The notes below the pieces were generated by a model. The model saw nothing but the letters and a program-made list of their open reading frames with translations. It had not been told where the DNA came from and searched no databases. From Halalkalibaculum roseum (GTDB lineage: Bacteria; Bacteroidota; Rhodothermia; Balneolales; Balneolaceae), in NCBI RefSeq assembly GCF_011059145.1, contig NZ_JAALLT010000003.1:496001-560000 (forward strand): a DNA stretch of 64,000 bases, in the 5' to 3' direction. Shown here in pieces: positions 9,282 through 18,948 of the stretch; positions within the stretch are counted from its first letter, which is position 1; the number at the start of each line of letters is the position of its first letter. The translations under genes and the position numbers were made by a program.

Positions 9282-10046
9282 TTACGCTTCCTCTCCGGCA
9301 AAAGCAGCTTTCATATAGTTTTTGCGCATCTCTGCAATGGCCGAAATAGAAATGCCTTTCGGACAGACTGCCTCGCACTCCGCGAAGTTAGAACAATCAC
9401 CGAAGCCTTCTTCTTCCATCTGTTCAACCATGTTGACAGTTCGACGCATGCGTTCCGGTTCGCCCTGTGGCAGCCGATTCAGGTGTGCCAGCTTTGCCCC
9501 GGTAAAGAGTGATGCCGATGAATTCGGACATGCCGCTACACAGGCACCGCATCCTATACAAGTTGCATAATCAAACGCAGTATCGGAGGTTGACTTTTCA
9601 ACGGGTATAGAGTTAGCATCGGGTGCGGATCCCGTTTTAACTGAAATGTATCCCCCCGCTTCGATAATGCGATCAAAAGCTGACCGGTCAACAACTAGGT
9701 CTTTAATAACGGGAAAAGCTTTTGCCCGAAAAGGTTCAACGGTGATGGTGTCCCCGTCACTGTAATTTCTCATATGCAGCTGACACGAACAGGTCATGGC
9801 TTTTGGCCCGTGAGCCTTGCCGTTGATCATCAGGTTGCAAGATCCGCAGATACCTTCCCGGCAGTCGTAGTCAAATTCGATAGGCTCCCCGCCATCGGCA
9901 ATAATCTGTTCGTTGAGTACGTCGAGCATCTCCAGAAATGACATGTGTTCATTCACCTGGTCGCAGGTATAGTCAACCAGTTTGCCCGGTTTATCGGGAC
10001 CGTCCTGTCGCCAGACTTTCAAATAGATCGTAAATGTTTCAGCCAT
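9282..10046 (-). CDS. sdhB: Succinate dehydrogenase iron-sulfur subunit
   Basis: The 254-residue electron-transfer subunit passes electrons from SdhA to quinone in the membrane. The N-terminal ferredoxin domain has [11 protein letters not shown] plus a distant Cys (MTCSC) for [2Fe-2S]. The C-terminal part has [12 protein letters not shown] and [14 protein letters not shown] for the [4Fe-4S] and [3Fe-4S] clusters. It is the last gene of sdhCAB and lies 100 bases after sdhA. The sequence is of the Bacteroidota/Bacillus class B type, expected to work with menaquinone. Confidence 0.95.
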   Translation of the reverse strand: MAETFTIYLKVWRQDGPDKPGKLVDYTCDQVNEHMSFLEMLDVLNEQIIADGGEPIEFDYDCREGICGSCNLMINGKAHGPKAMTCSCQLHMRNYSDGDTITVEPFRAKAFPVIKDLVVDRSAFDRIIEAGGYISVKTGSAPDANSIPVEKSTSDTAFDYATCIGCGACVAACPNSSASLFTGAKLAHLNRLPQGEPERMRRTVNMVEQMEEEGFGDCSNFAECEAVCPKGISISAIAEMRKNYMKAAFAGEEA

Positions 10047-10146
10047 AATAACTTTGCCTCAATAATTGAACACTAAAGGACCGGGCGATGGCTTTTGCAA
10101 CAATGCCTAAAGCAAACCGTCCAATCTGTATTATCCGCGTTCTATT

Positions 10147-12066
10147 CTATTTATAACTTCTCTGTTTCAGTTCAACAAATTCAAATTCCAGATCTTCCTT
10201 ATGTAGCTCTTCCTTAAGCTCTCCGTTTACATTCCGGTATTCCCAGGCAGCTACATAGGAGTAGTCTTCATCATTACGCAGGGCCTCGCCTTCTTCCGTC
10301 TGGTGCTCTTCACGGAGGTGGCAGCCTGCCGACTCATCCCTGTGCAGGGCATCTTCGGCCATCAGCTCTCCAAGTTCAAGGAAATCGGCTACGCGACCGG
10401 CAAACTCAAGGTACTTGTTGTAATTTGCGGCTTCACCAGGTACGCGAACATTTTGCCAGAACTCCTCTCTCAGATCCCTGATTTCCTGGATGGCTTCTTT
10501 TAAACCTTCTTCATTTCTGGCAATGCCTACCTTATCCCACATGATTTTACCAAGCTCTCTGTGAAAATCAATGACACTCTTGTCACCATTCACATTAAGC
10601 AGCTTGTCGATGTGCGCCTGGGCATTCTTTGCCGCTTCATCAAATGCTTCATGATTGGTATCCGTTTCACTCAATTCTGCATCGGCAATGTAATTACCGA
10701 CCGTATAAGGAATGATGAAATATCCGTCAGAGAGCCCCTGCATAAGCGCACTGGCACCCAGACGGTTTGCACCGTGGTCTGAGAAGTTCGCCTCCCCGGC
10801 TACAAACAGACCGGGCACATTGCTCATGAGGTTGTAATCCACCCAAAGACCGCCCATCGTATAGTGAACTGCAGGGAAAATGCGCATCGGGGTCTGGTAA
10901 GGATTGTCTCCGGTAATGTTCTCATACATATCAAACAGGTTACCGTACTTCTCTGAAATCGTTTGCCTTCCGTCGCGCTCAATGGCATCACGGAAATCCA
11001 GGTATACCGCCTTACCGGTAGGTCCGACACCCAAACCATCGTCGGTTACAATTTTGGCATTTCTGGAAGCCACATCACGAGGTACAAGGTTTCCGAATGA
11101 TGGATATTTATCCTCCAGGTAATACCATCGATCTTCCTCAGGTATTTCACTGGGCGGACGATCATCCCCTTTCTTTTTCGGGACCCATACCCTGCCGTCA
11201 TTCCTTAAACTCTCGCTCATCAAGGTCAGTTTAGACTGATAATCACCGGAAACCGGAATGCAGGTTGGGTGAATCTGAACATAACATGGATTCGCAAAAG
11301 TCGCCCCTCGTTTGTGACAACGCCATGCAGCCGTTACGTTTGAATTCTTGGCGTTTGTTGAAAGATAAAACACATTTCCGTATCCGCCGGTGGCCAGAAC
11401 AACAGCATCAGCCATCCAGCGCTTTATTTCACCGGTAACCAGATCCCTGGTGATAATTCCTCTGGCTTTGCCGTCAATGATGACAAGATCCAGCATCTCA
11501 TGACGGGTATGTAAGTCAATTTTCCCTTCATGAACCTGACGCATCATTGCCTGATAGGCACCCAGCAGCAGCTGCTGCCCGGTTTGTCCCCTGGCATAAA
11601 AAGTCCGTGAAACCTGTGCACCACCGAAAGATCGATTGGCCAACAAGCCTCCATATTCTCTTGCAAAAGGTACACCCTGTGCTACGGCCTGATCAATAAT
11701 TTCATTTGAAATCTCTGCAAGCCGGTAGACATTGGATTCCCTTGAGCGGTAATCACCGCCTTTTATCGTATCATAAAAAAGGCGCCAAATACTATCCCCG
11801 TCATTGGGATAATTTTTGGCTGCGTTGATACCACCCTGAGCTGCAATGCTATGCGCTCGACGCGCTGAATCCTGTATACAAAAGCTCTGCACATTATAAC
11901 CCAACTCTGCAAGGCTGGCAGCAGCAGATCCACCTGCAAGTCCGGTACCCACAACGATGATATTATGCTTGCGCTTATTATTGGGAGCAACAAGCTTAAT
12001 ATTTTCGAGATGCTTCGACCATTTTTCTTTAAGGGGACCTTCGGGAACTTTAGATTCTAAATTCAT
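10147..12066 (-). CDS. sdhA: Succinate dehydrogenase flavoprotein subunit
   Basis: This 639-residue FAD subunit oxidises succinate to fumarate. The dinucleotide motif [19 protein letters not shown] is near residue 40, and the covalent-FAD histidine region is [15 protein letters not shown]. The substrate-site segments include [10 protein letters not shown] and the [14 protein letters not shown] loop. The length and insertions match the Bacteroidota/epsilon-proteobacterial type rather than the E. coli SdhA. It starts 27 bases after sdhC, so both are co-transcribed. Confidence 0.95.
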   Translation of the reverse strand: MNLESKVPEGPLKEKWSKHLENIKLVAPNNKRKHNIIVVGTGLAGGSAAASLAELGYNVQSFCIQDSARRAHSIAAQGGINAAKNYPNDGDSIWRLFYDTIKGGDYRSRESNVYRLAEISNEIIDQAVAQGVPFAREYGGLLANRSFGGAQVSRTFYARGQTGQQLLLGAYQAMMRQVHEGKIDLHTRHEMLDLVIIDGKARGIITRDLVTGEIKRWMADAVVLATGGYGNVFYLSTNAKNSNVTAAWRCHKRGATFANPCYVQIHPTCIPVSGDYQSKLTLMSESLRNDGRVWVPKKKGDDRPPSEIPEEDRWYYLEDKYPSFGNLVPRDVASRNAKIVTDDGLGVGPTGKAVYLDFRDAIERDGRQTISEKYGNLFDMYENITGDNPYQTPMRIFPAVHYTMGGLWVDYNLMSNVPGLFVAGEANFSDHGANRLGASALMQGLSDGYFIIPYTVGNYIADAELSETDTNHEAFDEAAKNAQAHIDKLLNVNGDKSVIDFHRELGKIMWDKVGIARNEEGLKEAIQEIRDLREEFWQNVRVPGEAANYNKYLEFAGRVADFLELGELMAEDALHRDESAGCHLREEHQTEEGEALRNDEDYSYVAAWEYRNVNGELKEELHKEDLEFEFVELKQRSYK

Positions 12067-12093
12067 AAGTCTAAAAGTAGTTTTACAAAATGA

Positions 12094-12798
12094 TTATTGG
12101 CATTGAATCAGCGCTGCTTCGCAGCCTCCGCCAAAGTATATATAAAGTGGTATGAAAAGGAATCCTACAGCCATCAGAATAGCGAAAATAATACCTATAG
12201 AATAGATCACAGCCGAATATTTTTTGTGCTTCATCGTCAGCGAGGTAAAAGCGCTCCAGAAACCGTGCTTCAGGTGAAAACCCAATAGAATCATAACCAG
12301 CGTATATCCAAAGGCATAGATCGGGTTTTGAAAGGTATCGATAACCAGGGCCTTTAGATTTCGCATCTGCGTTCCGTCATTCATCACAGTAGCAGTCTCA
12401 CCGAATTTGAACGTATCTATATGTATTACCAGGAAAACCAGCAATACGATACCCGTGAATATCATGCTTTTCGAGGCCCATGATTGGTGGCTGGGACCTC
12501 CCTTGGTCTGGTATTTATTATAGCCTTCCGGACGTGCTTTTCTGCGGTTCCACCAGATTGAAATTCCGATATAAGCATGCAGTAAAAAGAAAAATGCCAA
12601 ACCGGCCTCAACAATATAGAGCAGTACTCCCATACTCTCGAGCGCATAAGTATACTCGTTAAATGCTGAGGCATCACCGAAGAGGCTAAGATTGCCGGCA
12701 AGGTGTCCAATTATAAAAATGATTAGCCCGATTCCGGTTATACCGGTAAGAATTTTACGACCAACTTGAGATTTAAGCGCTTTGAGAAGTGATGGCAT
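12094..12798 (-). CDS. sdhC: Succinate dehydrogenase cytochrome b558 subunit
   Basis: The 234-residue membrane anchor has five predicted helices (near residues 16-38, 57-78, 106-128, 153-176 and 196-222) and conserved histidines for two hemes (for example GHLAGN and LLHAYIG). This is the single-subunit anchor used by class B succinate:menaquinone reductases, so no sdhD is expected and none is seen. It is the first gene of the operon. The protein ends in a Cys-containing tail (GGGCEAALIQCQ). Confidence 0.93.
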   Translation of the reverse strand: MPSLLKALKSQVGRKILTGITGIGLIIFIIGHLAGNLSLFGDASAFNEYTYALESMGVLLYIVEAGLAFFFLLHAYIGISIWWNRRKARPEGYNKYQTKGGPSHQSWASKSMIFTGIVLLVFLVIHIDTFKFGETATVMNDGTQMRNLKALVIDTFQNPIYAFGYTLVMILLGFHLKHGFWSAFTSLTMKHKKYSAVIYSIGIIFAILMAVGFLFIPLYIYFGGGCEAALIQCQ

Positions 12799-12965
12799 CG
12801 CTAAGTAAATGATTTGATCTATTTGTTTAAGCTACAGCAGCAACGTATGGGCTTTAGCTCTCGTTCCGAGGGAAAGAAGATGAGGGTTAATCCATAAAAA
12901 GGCAAGGTAGATTCAACCGAGAAAGGGAGCGAAAGCTAATTCAGAGATAATCTAAATTGAGTGTA
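12799..12965. other. Divergent promoter region upstream of sdhC
   Basis: This lies between the divergent sdhC and yigZ genes, whose full gap is 335 bases. No open frame is convincing. The stretch near 12940 (AAAGCTAATTCAGAGATAAT) resembles the reverse complement of the core of the 36554-36658 inverted repeat, and heptamer arrays begin directly after it. No clear promoter match was found. Confidence 0.4.
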
Positions 12966-13080
12966 GAGTGAGAAGTAAGAAGGTAGAAGGGAAAAGGAAA
13001 AAGAAATCAGAACCTCCAGCATCCAACCTCCAGCATCCCACCTCCAGCATCCAGCATCCAGCATCCTGTATCCTGCTTCA
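12966..13080. repeat. Heptamer array, two unit families in tandem
   Basis: A purine-rich part (units such as GAAGTAA, GAAGGTA, GAAGGGA) covers about 12966-13004. From 13011 a pyrimidine-rich part follows: AACCTCC, AGCATCC, AACCTCC, AGCATCC, CACCTCC, three AGCATCC, TGTATCC, TGCTTCA. These ten units keep an exact seven-base register to 13080. It lies between divergent genes and ends about 50 bases before the yigZ start, so it may be in its 5' region. Confidence 0.85.
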
Positions 13081-13133
13081 GAATTTCTTATCCTTGGGGC
13101 TCAACCATAAACCGCCAATTAAGACGGCTGATT

Positions 13134-13742
13134 TTGAATAAAGTAACACGTTCAACGACCGACTCTTTCCGAGAGACGGGATCCAAGTTTATTGGTCACC
13201 TGTTTCCGGTTGAGTCCAGGAAGGAGTTTGAAAATCGGCTTGCTGAGATTAAGTCCCGGTACCCGGATGCTACACATCACTGCTATGCTTGGCGGATAGA
13301 TCCCGCAAACCTTGAAGAGTTTATCCAGGATGACGGCGAACCGGGCGGAACAGCCGGACTTCCTATTCTAAACCAACTCAAATCAAATGAAGCAGTCAAC
13401 GCTGCAATAGTGGTAGTACGTTATTATGGGGGAACGAACCTGGGCAAATCAGGATTGATTCAGGCCTACGGGCGATCGGCAGAAGAGTGTCTAAAGAAAA
13501 CAAAATTGGTGCCCATTACATTAGTATGGCAGGTTGAAGTAAGCTATCCCTATTCCGAAGAGAACAGTATTGATCAACTGATGCACCGATTCAATTTGAC
13601 CGAAGCATCTTCGACCTATGCTGAGAAGGTCACTCTGATTCTGAATTGTCCCGAACAAAACCAAAAAGAACTCGAAGAAAATCTTGAACAACTGGAGCAC
13701 CGAAATATTCATTTCCGCATGCTGAATAAGAGTTTTGTGTAA
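13134..13742 (+). CDS. YigZ/IMPACT family protein
   Basis: This 202-residue protein has the N-terminal UPF0029/IMPACT domain with SKFIGHLFPV, DATHHCYAWR, DDGEPGGTAGLPIL and VVVRYYGGTNLGKSGLIQAY, followed by a C-terminal EF-G domain V-like half. The family is linked to ribosome or GCN1-related regulation in eukaryotes, and its bacterial role is not settled. The start is a TTG at 13134, chosen because no ATG precedes SKFIG in frame. The frame stays open upstream through the heptamer edge, but no better codon is visible. Confidence 0.88.
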   Translation: MNKVTRSTTDSFRETGSKFIGHLFPVESRKEFENRLAEIKSRYPDATHHCYAWRIDPANLEEFIQDDGEPGGTAGLPILNQLKSNEAVNAAIVVVRYYGGTNLGKSGLIQAYGRSAEECLKKTKLVPITLVWQVEVSYPYSEENSIDQLMHRFNLTEASSTYAEKVTLILNCPEQNQKELEENLEQLEHRNIHFRMLNKSFV

Positions 13743-13815
13743 CCCAAATTTAGAAATTCATTTGTCTCAATTATTAAATATTTTGGGGCGAAATAGTTAA
13801 AGAGTAAGGCTAGTT

Positions 13816-14364
13816 ATGAAAATATATACCAAGAAAGGCGACTCCGGTGAAACCTCACTATTTGGAGGTACCCGTGTTTCAAAATCCGCAGCTCGTATTG
13901 AGGCTTATGGCACTGTAGATGAGCTAAACTCCGTGATCGGGCTCGCTGCCAGTTACTCCTTGAGCCCCAAAGGTACGGTATGGGTAAAAAAGGTTCAGGA
14001 ATACCTCTTTATTCTGGGTGCGGACCTGGCGACGCCTCCTTCCTCCGATACCCGGATTGAACGAATCGGAGAAAAAGAAATTAAAGATCTGGAAGAGGCT
14101 ATTGATGAAATGGAAGAGGAACTGGATCCATTAAAAAACTTCATTCTTCCTGGTGGAGGTCATGCAGGTGCTACCCTTCATGTGGCACGAACTGTATGCC
14201 GTCGAGCGGAACGTGCCACGGTTGCCTGCGGTAAAGAGGAAAACATTTCCGATCAGACGATCATCTTTTTGAACCGGCTCTCGGACTTCCTATTTGTTCT
14301 TGCCCGATATGAGAACAAATACGTATCAACACCCGAGGAGACCTGGAAACCGGATAGGCAGTGA
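13816..14364 (+). CDS. Cob(I)alamin adenosyltransferase, PduO type
   Basis: The 182-residue enzyme transfers adenosyl from ATP to cob(I)alamin. The N-terminal ATP site KIYTKKGDSGETSLFGG (2-18) is intact, as are YGTVDELNS and the helix TVCRRAERATVAC with its conserved Arg residues (RRAER). The protein is a four- to five-helix bundle, active as a trimer in the family. The window has no cobalamin-dependent enzyme, so its client is elsewhere. The stop codon overlaps the start of a heptamer array. Confidence 0.93.
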   Translation: MKIYTKKGDSGETSLFGGTRVSKSAARIEAYGTVDELNSVIGLAASYSLSPKGTVWVKKVQEYLFILGADLATPPSSDTRIERIGEKEIKDLEEAIDEMEEELDPLKNFILPGGGHAGATLHVARTVCRRAERATVACGKEENISDQTIIFLNRLSDFLFVLARYENKYVSTPEETWKPDRQ

Positions 14365-14428
14365 ACTGTTATCAGTTTGCAGTAAACAGTTATCACAAAT
14401 CATCCAGCGTACAGCATCCAACATCCAG
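14359..14428. repeat. Heptamer array after the cobalamin adenosyltransferase gene
   Basis: Ten consecutive seven-base units run from 14359: CAGTGAA, CTGTTAT, CAGTTTG, CAGTAAA, CAGTTAT, CACAAAT, CATCCAG, CGTACAG, CATCCAA, CATCCAG. The unit changes from CAGTTNN to CATCCAN without losing register. The first unit contains the stop codon of the upstream gene. glmM starts 28 bases downstream. Confidence 0.8.
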
Positions 14429-14455
14429 AAAAATCTAAACCAGTAACTCAACACT

Positions 14456-15799
14456 ATGGCATTAATGATATCAGTCTCGGGGATCCGGGGCGTTTATGGA
14501 AGTGATCTAACTCCTCAAAATCTCACTAGATTCACTGCCGCATACGGTACCTGGCTGAAAGGAGGCAACGTAGTGGTAGGCAGAGACACAAGAGTTACGG
14601 GACAGATTTGTGAAGATATCGTCTGTGCCACGCTGCAATCTGTTGGTTGCAATGTTATCAAGGTTGGAGTCGTACCCACTCCTACCGTAGCCATGTCGGT
14701 TTTGAAGCATAATGCTGCCGGCGGAATCATCATATCGGCCAGTCATAATCCATCAGAATGGAACGCTTTAAAGCTACTAAATTCAAAAAGTGAATTTCTG
14801 GATTCCGAACAAGGCCAGCGTGTCATAGAGATAAGTGAAAGCGAATCTTTTGACTATAAGAAATTTGACGAAATCGGGACTCTTTCCGAAGACCCCAACG
14901 CGCTGGAAGATCACATTGATCGGATTCTTGACCTGCCGTACATCGATGCCGATCTCATTGCTTCAAAAAATTATACCATCGCCATTGATCCGGTTAACGG
15001 CACCGGGGGAATTGCTGTTCCTCCCCTGCTGGAAAAGCTGGGGGTCTCCACCATTCATAAAATTAATGAGGCGCCTAACGGCTTATTTGCTCATAACCCT
15101 GAACCGCTGCCGGAGCACCTCGAGGATATTTGCAAGCTTGTTGTTGAAAAAAATTGTGATCTCGGTATTGTCACAGACCCCGATTCCGATCGACTGGCGC
15201 TTGTAACTGACAAAGGTGAACTGTTTGGAGAAGAGTATACACAGGTTGCGGCTTTTGAGCTGATCCTTGAGAAAAATCCCGGAGCTTGTGCTACCAACTT
15301 ATCTTCTTCCAGGGCGGCAGAGGATATGGCCAGAAAGTACGGACAGCAATGCCACCGCTCTGCCGTTGGAGAGATCAATGTCGTTAAAAAGATGCAGGAA
15401 GTAGATGCTGTGATTGGAGGTGAAGGCAACGGCGGGGTCATCAATCCGAATCTACACTATGGTCGGGATGCACTAGTGGGAACAGCCATGATCCTTCAGA
15501 TTTTGGCTGAAAGAGATGTCTCTGCATCTGAATATCGCGCCGGACTGCCCGACTATTTCATGCGTAAAGGAAAGGTCCAACTGGAAGGTATTGACGGTGA
15601 TGCGGTTCTTGAACAAGCTGAAACCGTATTTGCCGATATGCAGCCCGATACTACGGATGGGGTGAAAATAAACTTTGAAGATGGCTGGGTACATCTCAGA
15701 AAATCAAATACCGAGCCCATTATCCGTATATACTCCGAGGGTACCACTCCAGAAAAAGCCGAAGAGTTGGCAGAAAAGGTTAGAAAGAAAGTGTTTTAA
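14456..15799 (+). CDS. glmM: Phosphoglucosamine mutase (phosphohexomutase family)
   Basis: The 447-residue phosphohexomutase has the active phosphoserine in SASHNPSEWNALK (Ser96), the metal loop DPDSD (241-245), a substrate loop GEGNGGVI and the phosphate-binding loop RKSNTEPIIRIY near the C-terminus. GEGN favours phosphoglucosamine mutase, the cell-wall precursor step to glucosamine-1-phosphate. Phosphomannomutase activity cannot be excluded from sequence. It appears monocistronic, with the yicC promoter downstream. Confidence 0.85.
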   Translation: MALMISVSGIRGVYGSDLTPQNLTRFTAAYGTWLKGGNVVVGRDTRVTGQICEDIVCATLQSVGCNVIKVGVVPTPTVAMSVLKHNAAGGIIISASHNPSEWNALKLLNSKSEFLDSEQGQRVIEISESESFDYKKFDEIGTLSEDPNALEDHIDRILDLPYIDADLIASKNYTIAIDPVNGTGGIAVPPLLEKLGVSTIHKINEAPNGLFAHNPEPLPEHLEDICKLVVEKNCDLGIVTDPDSDRLALVTDKGELFGEEYTQVAAFELILEKNPGACATNLSSSRAAEDMARKYGQQCHRSAVGEINVVKKMQEVDAVIGGEGNGGVINPNLHYGRDALVGTAMILQILAERDVSASEYRAGLPDYFMRKGKVQLEGIDGDAVLEQAETVFADMQPDTTDGVKINFEDGWVHLRKSNTEPIIRIYSEGTTPEKAEELAEKVRKKVF

Positions 15800-15896
15800 G
15801 GTAAAGAACTTATTTCCCAAGCTGCCATACAAACATACGCATGAGCCATGATTTACACGTGAACCGGACATCCTGTAAGTCTGCACTCATTATTGG

Positions 15897-15927
15897 TTTT
15901 AATCGGGGGACTGCTTTTATATCTTTG
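15897..15927 (+). promoter_or_regulatory. Bacteroidota-type promoter for yicC-gmk-omega-coaBC
   Basis: TTTT at 15897-15900, exactly 19 bases, then TATCTTTG at 15920-15927. This fits the Bacteroidota consensus TTTG-N19-TAnnTTTG with one mismatch. The predicted transcript start would be about 35 bases before the yicC ATG. It is the best promoter match I found in the window. Confidence 0.65.
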
Positions 15928-15968
15928 GCTCATTCAATTTTTTAATTCACACTCCGCAAATTGGCATT

Positions 15969-16850
15969 ATGATCATATCAATGACGGGCTTCGGAAGGGC
16001 GGAAGCATCTTCTGAGGGCATCTCTATTACTGTTGAAGCTAAATCGGTTAACAGCCGGTATCTTGATATCTCTCTGCGTCTACCGCAATCCATTCAGGAT
16101 AAAGAGCTGGAACTTAAAGAAATAGCACAGGACCGTATCAGCAGGGGGAAACTCAATCTCAATGTTCGGATCAATAAAGCTGAGACAGGTGAGCCGGATG
16201 TAAAAATCAATCCTAAACTTGTAGCCGGTTACAAACAATTGCTGGATAGGCTGAGGGAAGCGGCCGACATCAAACAGGAAGTTACCCTTAGAGATCTGCT
16301 GCAGTTCAACGATCTGTTTATATCGCGTGAGGAAGATGAAGAAACTCTGGAGACAATTTGGGAAGTTACCAAAGAAGCTACCAAAGATGCTCTCGATCAG
16401 CTAATAGCGATGCGTAAACAGGAAGGCAAACAGTTGGAGAATGACCTTCTTAAACGCGTGGATCAGATAAAGGCGAAGATGGATAAAGTGCAAGAGCTCA
16501 CCGAAGGACGTGCAAATGAAGTACGAAAGAACCTGCTGGAGCGTATCCACAATCTCATTGATGAAGATCTGGTTGATGAGGAGAGGCTGGAGATGGAAGT
16601 AGCCGTACTAGTAGACAAGATGGACATAACCGAAGAGATTGTACGCCTGAAATCTCATATTAAATTTTTCAGGGAAGCCATTGAAAAAGAGGAATCCGTA
16701 GGCCGGCGTCTCAACTTCCTGAGTCAGGAGATGAATCGCGAGATCAACACCATAGGCTCTAAAGCCAATAACTCAGAGATTTCTCAGCATGTGGTACATG
16801 CCAAGGAGAGCCTTGAACAAATAAAAGAGCAGATTCAGAATGTCGAATAA
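15969..16850 (+). CDS. YicC/YloC family endoribonuclease
   Basis: This 293-residue protein starts with the family signature MTGFGRAEA, followed by VEAKSVNSRYLDISLRLP. The C-terminal DUF1732 part contains EVAVLVDKMDITEEIVRLKSH and GRRLNFLSQEMNREINTIGSKAN. E. coli YicC has been described as an endoribonuclease acting on small RNAs. The gene overlaps gmk by 11 bp, and the yicC-gmk-omega-coaBC order is the widely conserved one. The middle is a long coiled-coil-like helix. Confidence 0.92.
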   Translation: MIISMTGFGRAEASSEGISITVEAKSVNSRYLDISLRLPQSIQDKELELKEIAQDRISRGKLNLNVRINKAETGEPDVKINPKLVAGYKQLLDRLREAADIKQEVTLRDLLQFNDLFISREEDEETLETIWEVTKEATKDALDQLIAMRKQEGKQLENDLLKRVDQIKAKMDKVQELTEGRANEVRKNLLERIHNLIDEDLVDEERLEMEVAVLVDKMDITEEIVRLKSHIKFFREAIEKEESVGRRLNFLSQEMNREINTIGSKANNSEISQHVVHAKESLEQIKEQIQNVE

Positions 16851-17424
16851 TTCAGACAAGGAAGGAAAGCTCATCATACTGGTTGCCCCAAGCGGATCGG
16901 GCAAGACTACCATCGCCCATAAACTGCTTGATGATTACTCCAAAGTCAGATTCTCGGTATCTGCTACAACACGTCCACCCCGTGATGGAGAGGTAGACGG
17001 TAAGGATTACTATTTTCTCAGCAAAGAAGAATTCAACGAAAAGATTGAAAAGCATGAATTCCTGGAATGGGAGGAATTCTACAACGGAAGCCGATACGGC
17101 ACGCTGCAATCTGAAGTTGATAAACTAATAGAAAGTGGCTATTTTCCCTTGCTTGACATCGAAGTGAAAGGTGCTCTGAATGTCAAGAGACAGTATGGCG
17201 CCAAAAGCGTTGCTATTTTCATAAGACCGCCGTCTCTGGAAGAATTGAAAAGAAGACTGTTGAAACGCGGTTCGGAAGATAACGCTTCTCTTGAAACCCG
17301 GCTGAAACGGGCAGAAAAAGAACTTACATACGCAAATAAGTTCGACTTCGTTGTCATTAATGACGAACTTGAAACGGCCTACAAGCAAGTTACCACTATC
17401 GTAGAATCTTTTATTACTGAATAA
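16840..17424 (+). CDS. gmk: Guanylate kinase
   Basis: The 194-residue kinase phosphorylates GMP to GDP. The P-loop is VAPSGSGKTTIAHKLL (15-30). The GMP-binding region is SVSATTRPPRDGEVDGKDYYFLS, and the lid region holds LKRRLLKRGSED. It is encoded in the yicC-gmk-omega-coaBC operon and overlaps the yicC end, so translation is probably coupled. The length is typical. Confidence 0.96.
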   Translation: MSNNSDKEGKLIILVAPSGSGKTTIAHKLLDDYSKVRFSVSATTRPPRDGEVDGKDYYFLSKEEFNEKIEKHEFLEWEEFYNGSRYGTLQSEVDKLIESGYFPLLDIEVKGALNVKRQYGAKSVAIFIRPPSLEELKRRLLKRGSEDNASLETRLKRAEKELTYANKFDFVVINDELETAYKQVTTIVESFITE

Positions 17425-17441
17425 CACTTACTTTTTGATTT

Positions 17442-17735
17442 ATGCCTATTAAAACTCTGGATATTGAAAAACTGAACAAAGACACCGGTAATCAGTACGA
17501 ACTGATTGTTATCATGTCGAAACGTGCCCGTCAGCAAGCGGCACAGGAAAAGCTTCAGTTAGATGAAAAGCTGAAATATTTTGAAGGCTTTGATGATGAA
17601 GATGAATTTTCCTTCAACGAAGAGCAGGAAAATATTTCCAAGGAATTTGAAGAAATGCCGCATGCTACACAGCGTGCCGTTGACGAAATGAGACGCGGAG
17701 AGATCTACTTCCGCTATCCTCAGGACGAAAACTAA
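17442..17735 (+). CDS. rpoZ: RNA polymerase omega-like subunit (Bacteroidota type)
   Basis: The 97-residue small protein contains the omega helix pattern ELIVIMSKRARQQAA, followed by an acidic stretch (FDDEDEFSFNEEQE) and the tail PHATQRAVDEMRRGEIYFRYP. It lies between gmk and coaBC, the classic rpoZ position. The Bacteroidota form is poorly conserved against E. coli omega, so the assignment rests partly on neighbourhood. Its role would be assembly and stability of the polymerase. Confidence 0.85.
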   Translation: MPIKTLDIEKLNKDTGNQYELIVIMSKRARQQAAQEKLQLDEKLKYFEGFDDEDEFSFNEEQENISKEFEEMPHATQRAVDEMRRGEIYFRYPQDEN

Positions 17736-17738
17736 GTC

Positions 17739-18947
17739 ATGTTATCCGGCAAACGGATAATACTCGGTATAACCGGTGGAATTGCAGCCTATAAGGCTGC
17801 TTTTCTTTTACGTGCCTACCAGAAAGAGGGAGCTGAAGTTCGCGTAACCATGACACCCTCCGCCACCCGTTTTGTAGGTGTCGAGACTATTTCCTCCCTT
17901 TCCAAACATGAAGTAGCCATAGAGATCTTCCCGGAATCGGGAAATCAACCTGACTCTTGGACCCGCCATATCCAATGGGGTGAATGGGCCGACCTATTTG
18001 TAATTGCCCCGTGTACCGCCAACACCCTGGCTAAAATTGCTCACGGTATTTCAGATAATATGCTCACTTCAACGGTACTTGCTGCCCGCTGTCCCCTTCT
18101 AATTTGTCCGACTATGGACGGGGAAATGTATCAGGCAGCAGCAACCAAACGCAATTTAAAGATTCTCAGTGATTTCGGATATCACCTTCTTGAGCCGGAA
18201 GAAGGTTACCTGGCCAGCGGACTGGAAGGAAAAGGAAGACTCCCCGACCCCGAATCCATACTGGAGAAATCCTCGGCCATTCTTTCTAAAAAAAAAGATA
18301 ATGGACCCTTGAGCGGTAAATCGGTGCTGGTAACCGCAGGTCCGACTCGGGAGCATATCGACCCCGTTCGTTTTATCTCCAACCCAAGCTCAGGTAAGAT
18401 GGGCTTCGCGATGGCCAAAGCGGCACGTGATATGGGGGCTGATGTTACCCTGATCCACGGACCGGTTTCCATTGAACCCCCTAAAGGTATCCGAACCCTG
18501 AAATTTGAATCGACTCAGGATCTCTTTGAGAAAGTAAAAGAGCACGCCGATCATGATGTAATTATTATGGCGGCAGCCGTTTCCGATTTTAGTCCGGCGA
18601 AGTATGAGGCACAAAAGATAAAAAAAGAGAAAGCCACACCTGAGATCAAGCTTGAAAGAACCACGGATATTTTGGCCTGGCTCGGTAGCCAACGCAAAGA
18701 GGGACAGACGTTGATCGGTTTTGCCATGGAAACTGAAAATCTTTTGGAAAATGCACGGAAAAAACTCGAGAAAAAAAATGTAGCCTGGATTGCGGCTAAC
18801 TCATTGAGTGATTCCGATTCAGGTTTTGAAGTAGATACCAACAGTATCGAATTGCTTTCAAAAGAGGACAGACATTCCTTTAAGGGCACAAAAGAGAAGG
18901 TCGCCCGGCAGATGCTGCAACATATCTTTGGCAAACAGGCCGGATAG
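17739..18947 (+). CDS. coaBC: Bifunctional phosphopantothenoylcysteine decarboxylase / phosphopantothenate-cysteine ligase
   Basis: This 402-residue fusion catalyses two steps of coenzyme A synthesis. The N-terminal FMN decarboxylase (about 1-180) shows GITGGIAAYKAAFLLR, APCTANTLAKIAHGISDNML and the CPTMDGEMY loop. The C-terminal ligase (about 190-400) shows VTAGPTREHIDPVRFISN and SSGKMGFAMAKAA. The next step upstream in the pathway, panB, is at 36665. It ends one base before the stop of the convergent kinase gene, leaving no room for a separate terminator. Confidence 0.96.
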   Translation: MLSGKRIILGITGGIAAYKAAFLLRAYQKEGAEVRVTMTPSATRFVGVETISSLSKHEVAIEIFPESGNQPDSWTRHIQWGEWADLFVIAPCTANTLAKIAHGISDNMLTSTVLAARCPLLICPTMDGEMYQAAATKRNLKILSDFGYHLLEPEEGYLASGLEGKGRLPDPESILEKSSAILSKKKDNGPLSGKSVLVTAGPTREHIDPVRFISNPSSGKMGFAMAKAARDMGADVTLIHGPVSIEPPKGIRTLKFESTQDLFEKVKEHADHDVIIMAAAVSDFSPAKYEAQKIKKEKATPEIKLERTTDILAWLGSQRKEGQTLIGFAMETENLLENARKKLEKKNVAWIAANSLSDSDSGFEVDTNSIELLSKEDRHSFKGTKEKVARQMLQHIFGKQAG

Positions 18948-18948
18948 T

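Noticed and set aside
9322-9570. Long antisense frames inside sdh, arg, lig and act genes
   Set aside because: They lie opposite clearly recognised genes, lack family features and reflect codon bias of the real strand.
12966-13080. Heptamer arrays as a CRISPR
   Set aside because: Units are seven bases, without unique spacers of regular length, and no cas gene is present.
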